DNA of 9,986 nt from Prevotella sp. UBA7782. Lineage in GTDB: Bacteria; Bacteroidota; Bacteroidia; Bacteroidales; Bacteroidaceae. The number at the start of each line of letters is the position of its first letter. Position 1 is the first letter of the stretch. The notes under the pieces are model-generated. The model was not told the origin of the DNA, made no database searches, and saw only the letters and a list, made by a program, of their open reading frames with translations. Made by a program: the position numbers and the translations under genes. Where the stretch lies: NCBI GenBank assembly GCA_002480935.1, contig DLDC01000231.1, positions 2,320 through 12,305 of the forward strand, read 5' to 3'. Shown here piece after piece: positions 7,261-9,986 of the stretch.

Positions 7261-8532
7261 ATGAAAACGGAACAAAGTCTCTTTCAAAGAATCATAGAAG
7301 GCATCCACGATATGTGCTATATATGGTGGATGGAAATGAAGAACACCATCAAAGACGAGGGCGTGCTCATCTTCTGCGTGCTGGTTCCGCTGGGCTATCC
7401 CCTCATCTACTCGTGGATATACAATAACGAGGTGGTGCGCGATGTGCCCGTGGCAGTGGTGGATATGTCGCATTCTGAGGCCAGCCGCGAGTTTGCCAGG
7501 AGGTTTGATGCCTCACCCAGCACCAAGGTGGCCTACTATTGCGACAACCTCAACGATGCCAAGACGCTCATAGGACAGCAAAAGGCCTATGGCATACTCT
7601 ACTTTCCGGAGAGCTTTCAGCGCGACTTAGGGCGCAGTGAGCAGGCACATGTGGGCGTGTATTGCGAGATGAGCTTCATGCTAACCTATAAGGCTATCTT
7701 TCAAACAGCAACGAGTGTGGCTGCCGATATGAACACTGCCATACAGCTTCCGCAGTCGGGTGGCTTCACAAACCGCGATGATGAGATAAACGCAAAGCCG
7801 CTCGACTTCGACGAGATAGCCATGTTCAACAGTCCGTTGGGCTATGGCAACGCTCTGTTGCCTGCCGTGCTAATCCTTATTCTACAGCAAACACTGCTTT
7901 TAGGCATTGGTCTGTCGGCCGGCACGGCGCGTGAGAACAACCGCTTCAAAGACCTTGTGCCGATGAGCCGGCACTTCAACGGCATCTTCAGAATTGTGCT
8001 GGGCAAGTCGATGTGCTACTTTATGATCTACTGTGTGATGGGCGCTTACATCACGCTGGCCGTGCCGCGAATGTTCCGCTTCACGGCTATCGCGCAGCCC
8101 GCTCACCTGGCTTTGTTCATGATACCCTTCATCTTGGCTGTCATCTTCTTCGGCATGTTCCTCTCATGTATGGTACGCTATCGCGAGAATGTTATATTGC
8201 TGGTGGTCTTCACGTCGGTTCCCTTCCTCTTTATGAGTGGCGTGAGCTGGCCGCAAAGCAACATACCGGGCATTTGGGAGGGCTTTGCCAGCCTCATACC
8301 CTCCACCTTTGGCGTTCGGGGCTTCCTCAAGCTGAGCTCCATGGGTGCCGACTTGCACGACGTAGAAACAGAGTATCAGGCGCTGTGGATACAGGTGCTG
8401 GTTTACTTCTTTGCCACTTGCATGGTATATCGTTATCAGATTCTCTCAGCCAGAAAGCACGCCATCGAACGCATGGAGCGCATCAAGAGCAGCCTGATAA
8501 ACCAGCCTGACGTGAAGGAAACGCAACAGTAA
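7261..8532 (+). CDS. ABC-2 type permease, second subunit
   Basis: The 423-residue product (from the ATG at 7261) has the same architecture as its neighbour: membrane segment about 34-54, an extracytoplasmic domain to about 195, then segments at roughly 196-218, 250-268, 283-304, 309-327 and 376-392. Its domain starts VAVVDMSHSEASREFARRFD (64-83), aligning directly with the first permease, and both then carry a 'G-x-x-x-F/Y-x-P' strand (GILYFPES here, 111-118). The C-terminal side has SLIPSTFGVRGF (344-355). I chose the start at 7261, 4 nt after the previous stop, over the in-frame ATG at 7240, which would overlap the upstream gene by 17 nt and add only MFTSPKR. The cytoplasmic C-terminal tail (about 393-423) is charged. 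This is the last gene of the operon and no ATPase gene follows it. Confidence 0.9.
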   Translation: MKTEQSLFQRIIEGIHDMCYIWWMEMKNTIKDEGVLIFCVLVPLGYPLIYSWIYNNEVVRDVPVAVVDMSHSEASREFARRFDASPSTKVAYYCDNLNDAKTLIGQQKAYGILYFPESFQRDLGRSEQAHVGVYCEMSFMLTYKAIFQTATSVAADMNTAIQLPQSGGFTNRDDEINAKPLDFDEIAMFNSPLGYGNALLPAVLILILQQTLLLGIGLSAGTARENNRFKDLVPMSRHFNGIFRIVLGKSMCYFMIYCVMGAYITLAVPRMFRFTAIAQPAHLALFMIPFILAVIFFGMFLSCMVRYRENVILLVVFTSVPFLFMSGVSWPQSNIPGIWEGFASLIPSTFGVRGFLKLSSMGADLHDVETEYQALWIQVLVYFFATCMVYRYQILSARKHAIERMERIKSSLINQPDVKETQQ

Positions 8533-8602
8533 ATGAGGCTTACCCAGTTGTCTGCATTGCAGATGAGTGTCTTTCATGAGGCAAAAGATGTAAAGAATCT
8601 TC

Positions 8603-8642
8603 GCAACTTGCCTACCACAATACATCTAAGTGGGCAAGTTGC
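8603..8642 (+). terminator. Long hairpin downstream of exporter operon, possible terminator
   Basis: GCAACTTGC (8603-8611) and GCAAGTTGC (8634-8642) are perfect 9-nt arms, extended inward by CCAC/GTGG after a 3-nt bulge, with an 11-nt loop. It lies 70 nt after the operon's stop codon. There is no T-run after it on either strand, so it may be an mRNA-stabilising 3' end or a protein-binding dyad instead of an intrinsic terminator. Confidence 0.4.
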
Positions 8643-8670
8643 ATAAGCAGCTGAATATCAATCATCTAGA

Positions 8671-8803
8671 CAAACGGGGCATTCAGCCCTTCAAAAGCGG
8701 CCGTTCAGCAAGCCGAAAAGGGCTGTTTGAACAGCTGAAAATGCCTGTTTGAGGACGTCAAAGCATGTGTTTGGCGAAGCCTCAACGCCACTGTAAGCAT
8801 TTT
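8671..8803 (+). repeat. Degenerate ~22-nt tandem repeat element, copy B
   Basis: Five units lie end to end: 8671-8691, 8692-8713, 8714-8736, 8737-8758 and 8759-8780 (21-23 nt). Each begins with C or G plus AAA(A), then a G/C core, then a T-run followed by G or C (GTTCAGC, CTGTTTGAAC, CTGTTTGAGG, GTGTTTGGCG). The last two units and flank share boxes with copy A in the same order: GCCTGTTT, AAAGCATG, CTCAA, then the tail box CTGTAAGCATTTT (8791-8803). Inverted arms CAGCCCTT/AAGGGCTG (8684-8691 and 8718-8725) and a GCTGTT-TG-AACAGC dyad (8722-8735) sit inside it. Confidence 0.65.
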
Positions 8804-8819
8804 ATACCCATCCTAACAC

Positions 8820-8853
8820 AAAAAGGAGGAGCAGGTTTCAGGCCCGTTCCTCC
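8820..8853 (-). terminator. Intrinsic terminator of mrp
   Basis: On the minus strand, GGAGGA pairs with TCCTCC (8848-8853 and 8825-8830). The stem continues after one A-C mismatch with CGGG/CCTG, closes a CCTGAAA loop, and is followed at once by five T residues (8820-8824). This is a textbook Rho-independent terminator about 30 nt past the mrp stop codon. Confidence 0.85.
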
Positions 8854-8865
8854 GTTATATCATCT

Positions 8866-8881
8866 GCTGAGAAGCCTCAGC
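8866..8881 (-). other. Short hairpin abutting the mrp stop codon
   Basis: GCTGAG and CTCAGC form a perfect 6-bp stem with a 4-nt loop (GCTT on the mrp strand), starting one nucleotide after the stop codon and 12 nt before the terminator stem. It may assist transcript 3' processing or simply be chance. Confidence 0.4.
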
Positions 8882-8882
8882 G

Positions 8883-9986
8883 TCAGTCGTTGTTCACCTT
8901 GACTATCTTTGTGGGACCCATCTCCTTATTGCGTCGGTTCACCACCGTCACTACGGCTTGAGCCAGGTTCAAGAACTCACGACCCACTATGCTGCCGGCA
9001 TCAACAGCCTCGGGCTTGCCTGCATCACCACTTTCGCAGATGCCTTGCACAATAGGAATTTGCGCCAGCAAGGGGCAGTGCATCTCCTCAGCGAGGTTTT
9101 TGCAGCCGTCTTTCCCGAAGATATAATACTTGTTGTTGGGCAGTTCGGCCGGAGTAAAGTAAGCCATATTCTCCACAAGACCCAGAATAGGCACGTTCAC
9201 CTTGTCGTTTCTGTACATGTCGATACCCTTTCTGGCATCAGCCAGAGCCACCTTTTGTGGTGTGCTCACAATCACTGCTCCTGTGATGGAAAGCGTTTGC
9301 AGCAGGGTGAGATGAATGTCGCTGGTGCCCGGCGGCGTGTCGAGTATGAAGTAATCAAGGTCGCCCCAGTCGGCATCGGCAATGAGCTGCTTCAGTGCAG
9401 CCGTCGCCATACCGCCTCGCCATAGCGTTGCCGTGTCGGGATTAACAAAGAATCCGATACTCAGCAACTTCACGCCATACTTCTCTATAGGCTCTATGAG
9501 GTCGCGGCCATCCTTCTTCACGGCATAAGGACGTGCGTCCTCCACTCCGAACATCTTAGGCATGGAAGGCCCGAAGATATCGGTGTCGAGCAAGCCCACC
9601 TTATATCCAAGCTTGGAAAGGGCTATAGCCAGGTTGGCAGCCACGGTGCTTTTGCCCACACCACCCTTGCCAGAGCTCACGGCAATGATGTTCTTAACGT
9701 CCGGCAGCAAGTGTCCCACCTCAGGACGGGGCGCGCTCTTAAACTCCGGAGTGATGGTAACCTCCACGTCCTTGCCTATGGAGTAATGCAACTGAGCCTC
9801 AGCTGCCTTCATGGTAGACTTGAGAAAGGGGTCTGTGTCACGTGGAAAGATGAGCGAGAACGACACCTTCATGCCGTTGATGCGAATATTATCGGCCACC
9901 ATTCCACTCTCTATCAGATTCTTCTTTGTACCTGGATATACAACAGTAGCCAAAATTTCACGAATAAGTTTTGGATATAGTGTCAT
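8883..9986 (-). CDS. mrp: Mrp/NBP35-family P-loop ATPase (Fe-S cluster carrier type)
   Basis: This 367-residue protein is a full-length Mrp (ApbC) type protein, a cytosolic P-loop ATPase family linked to iron-sulfur cluster assembly or transfer. Residues 1 to about 80 are the MIP18/DUF59-like N-terminal domain (MTLYPKLIREILATVVYPGT at the start). The deviant Walker A SSGKGGVGKST (104-114) belongs to the MinD/ParA/Mrp class, with DTDIFGPSMP (134-143) as switch I and DYFILDTPPGTSD (211-223) as Walker B. The family segment GLVENMAYF (269-277) is present, but the CxxC pair that usually follows it is replaced by TPAELPNNKYYIFGKDG; the only cysteines visible from residue 270 onward are Cys295, Cys304 and Cys317. 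My recollection is that Bacteroidetes Mrp proteins commonly show this form. The start codon is the last three bases of the window, so the upstream region cannot be judged. Convergent with the exporter operon and ended by a strong terminator. Confidence 0.93.
   Translation of the reverse strand: MTLYPKLIREILATVVYPGTKKNLIESGMVADNIRINGMKVSFSLIFPRDTDPFLKSTMKAAEAQLHYSIGKDVEVTITPEFKSAPRPEVGHLLPDVKNIIAVSSGKGGVGKSTVAANLAIALSKLGYKVGLLDTDIFGPSMPKMFGVEDARPYAVKKDGRDLIEPIEKYGVKLLSIGFFVNPDTATLWRGGMATAALKQLIADADWGDLDYFILDTPPGTSDIHLTLLQTLSITGAVIVSTPQKVALADARKGIDMYRNDKVNVPILGLVENMAYFTPAELPNNKYYIFGKDGCKNLAEEMHCPLLAQIPIVQGICESGDAGKPEAVDAGSIVGREFLNLAQAVVTVVNRRNKEMGPTKIVKVNND

Larger units (their letters stand above)
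8533..8882. other. Convergent intergenic region without a gene
   Basis: About 350 nt separate the exporter operon from the convergent mrp gene. I see no coding region. It holds a long inverted repeat (8603-8642), the second 22-nt repeat element (8671-8803), the mrp terminator (8820-8853) and a small hairpin beside the mrp stop codon (8866-8881). Close to the operon end there is also a short dyad TCTGCA-T-TGCAGA (8551-8563). Confidence 0.75.

Noticed and set aside
8671..8803. CRISPR-like array
   Set aside because: The units are adjacent and degenerate, with no identical direct repeats and no unique spacers between them, and no cas genes are nearby.
8533..8882. Hidden or decayed ATPase gene after the permeases
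   Set aside because: I looked for Walker A or B remnants on both strands; the region is only 350 nt, filled by hairpins and the repeat, with no ATPase-like frame.
8958..9425. A 155-codon frame antisense to mrp
   Set aside because: It lies wholly inside the conserved Mrp coding sequence and has no motif or promoter.

Overview
The window looks like a chromosomal segment of a Bacteroidales bacterium, most likely Prevotella or a close relative. This rests on recognisable protein types, roughly balanced base composition, and promoters of the Bacteroidetes form (TTTG or TTG, a spacer near 20 nt, then TAnnTTTG) with A-rich leaders instead of strong Shine-Dalgarno sites. No database search was possible, so the taxonomic call is inference. 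No phage, transposase, CRISPR, tRNA or rRNA was seen.

Layout from left to right: (1) positions 1-262, minus strand: the N-terminal part of an exported protein that resembles DUF3887 proteins, with its own promoter. (2) 473-1924, minus: a family C69 (PepD-type) dipeptidase of the Ntn-hydrolase fold, flanked by a promoter and a probable terminator. (3) 1925-2512: a divergent intergenic region holding a degenerate repeat of about 22 nt and a canonical four-tract G-quadruplex motif. (4) 2513-3322, plus: a secreted SGNH/GDSL hydrolase. (5) 3540-8532, plus: a four-gene operon, TolC-family outer membrane factor, HlyD-family periplasmic adaptor and two paralogous ABC-2 permeases, led by a well-formed promoter. 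(6) 8533-8882: a convergent intergenic region with a long inverted repeat, a second copy of the 22-nt repeat element, and the mrp terminator. (7) 8883-9986, minus: a complete Mrp/NBP35-type P-loop ATPase whose start codon is the last three bases of the window.

The operon should build a tripartite envelope-spanning exporter: a two-permease inner membrane unit, the adaptor across the periplasm and the TolC-like duct in the outer membrane. No ATP-binding subunit is encoded in the operon or elsewhere in the window, so it must come from another locus or the permeases work differently from the E. coli YbhFSR type. Substrate cannot be read from the sequence.

The most unusual signals are non-coding: two matching copies of a degenerate 22-nt tandem element in two separate intergenic regions, and a G4/i-motif sequence next to one of them.
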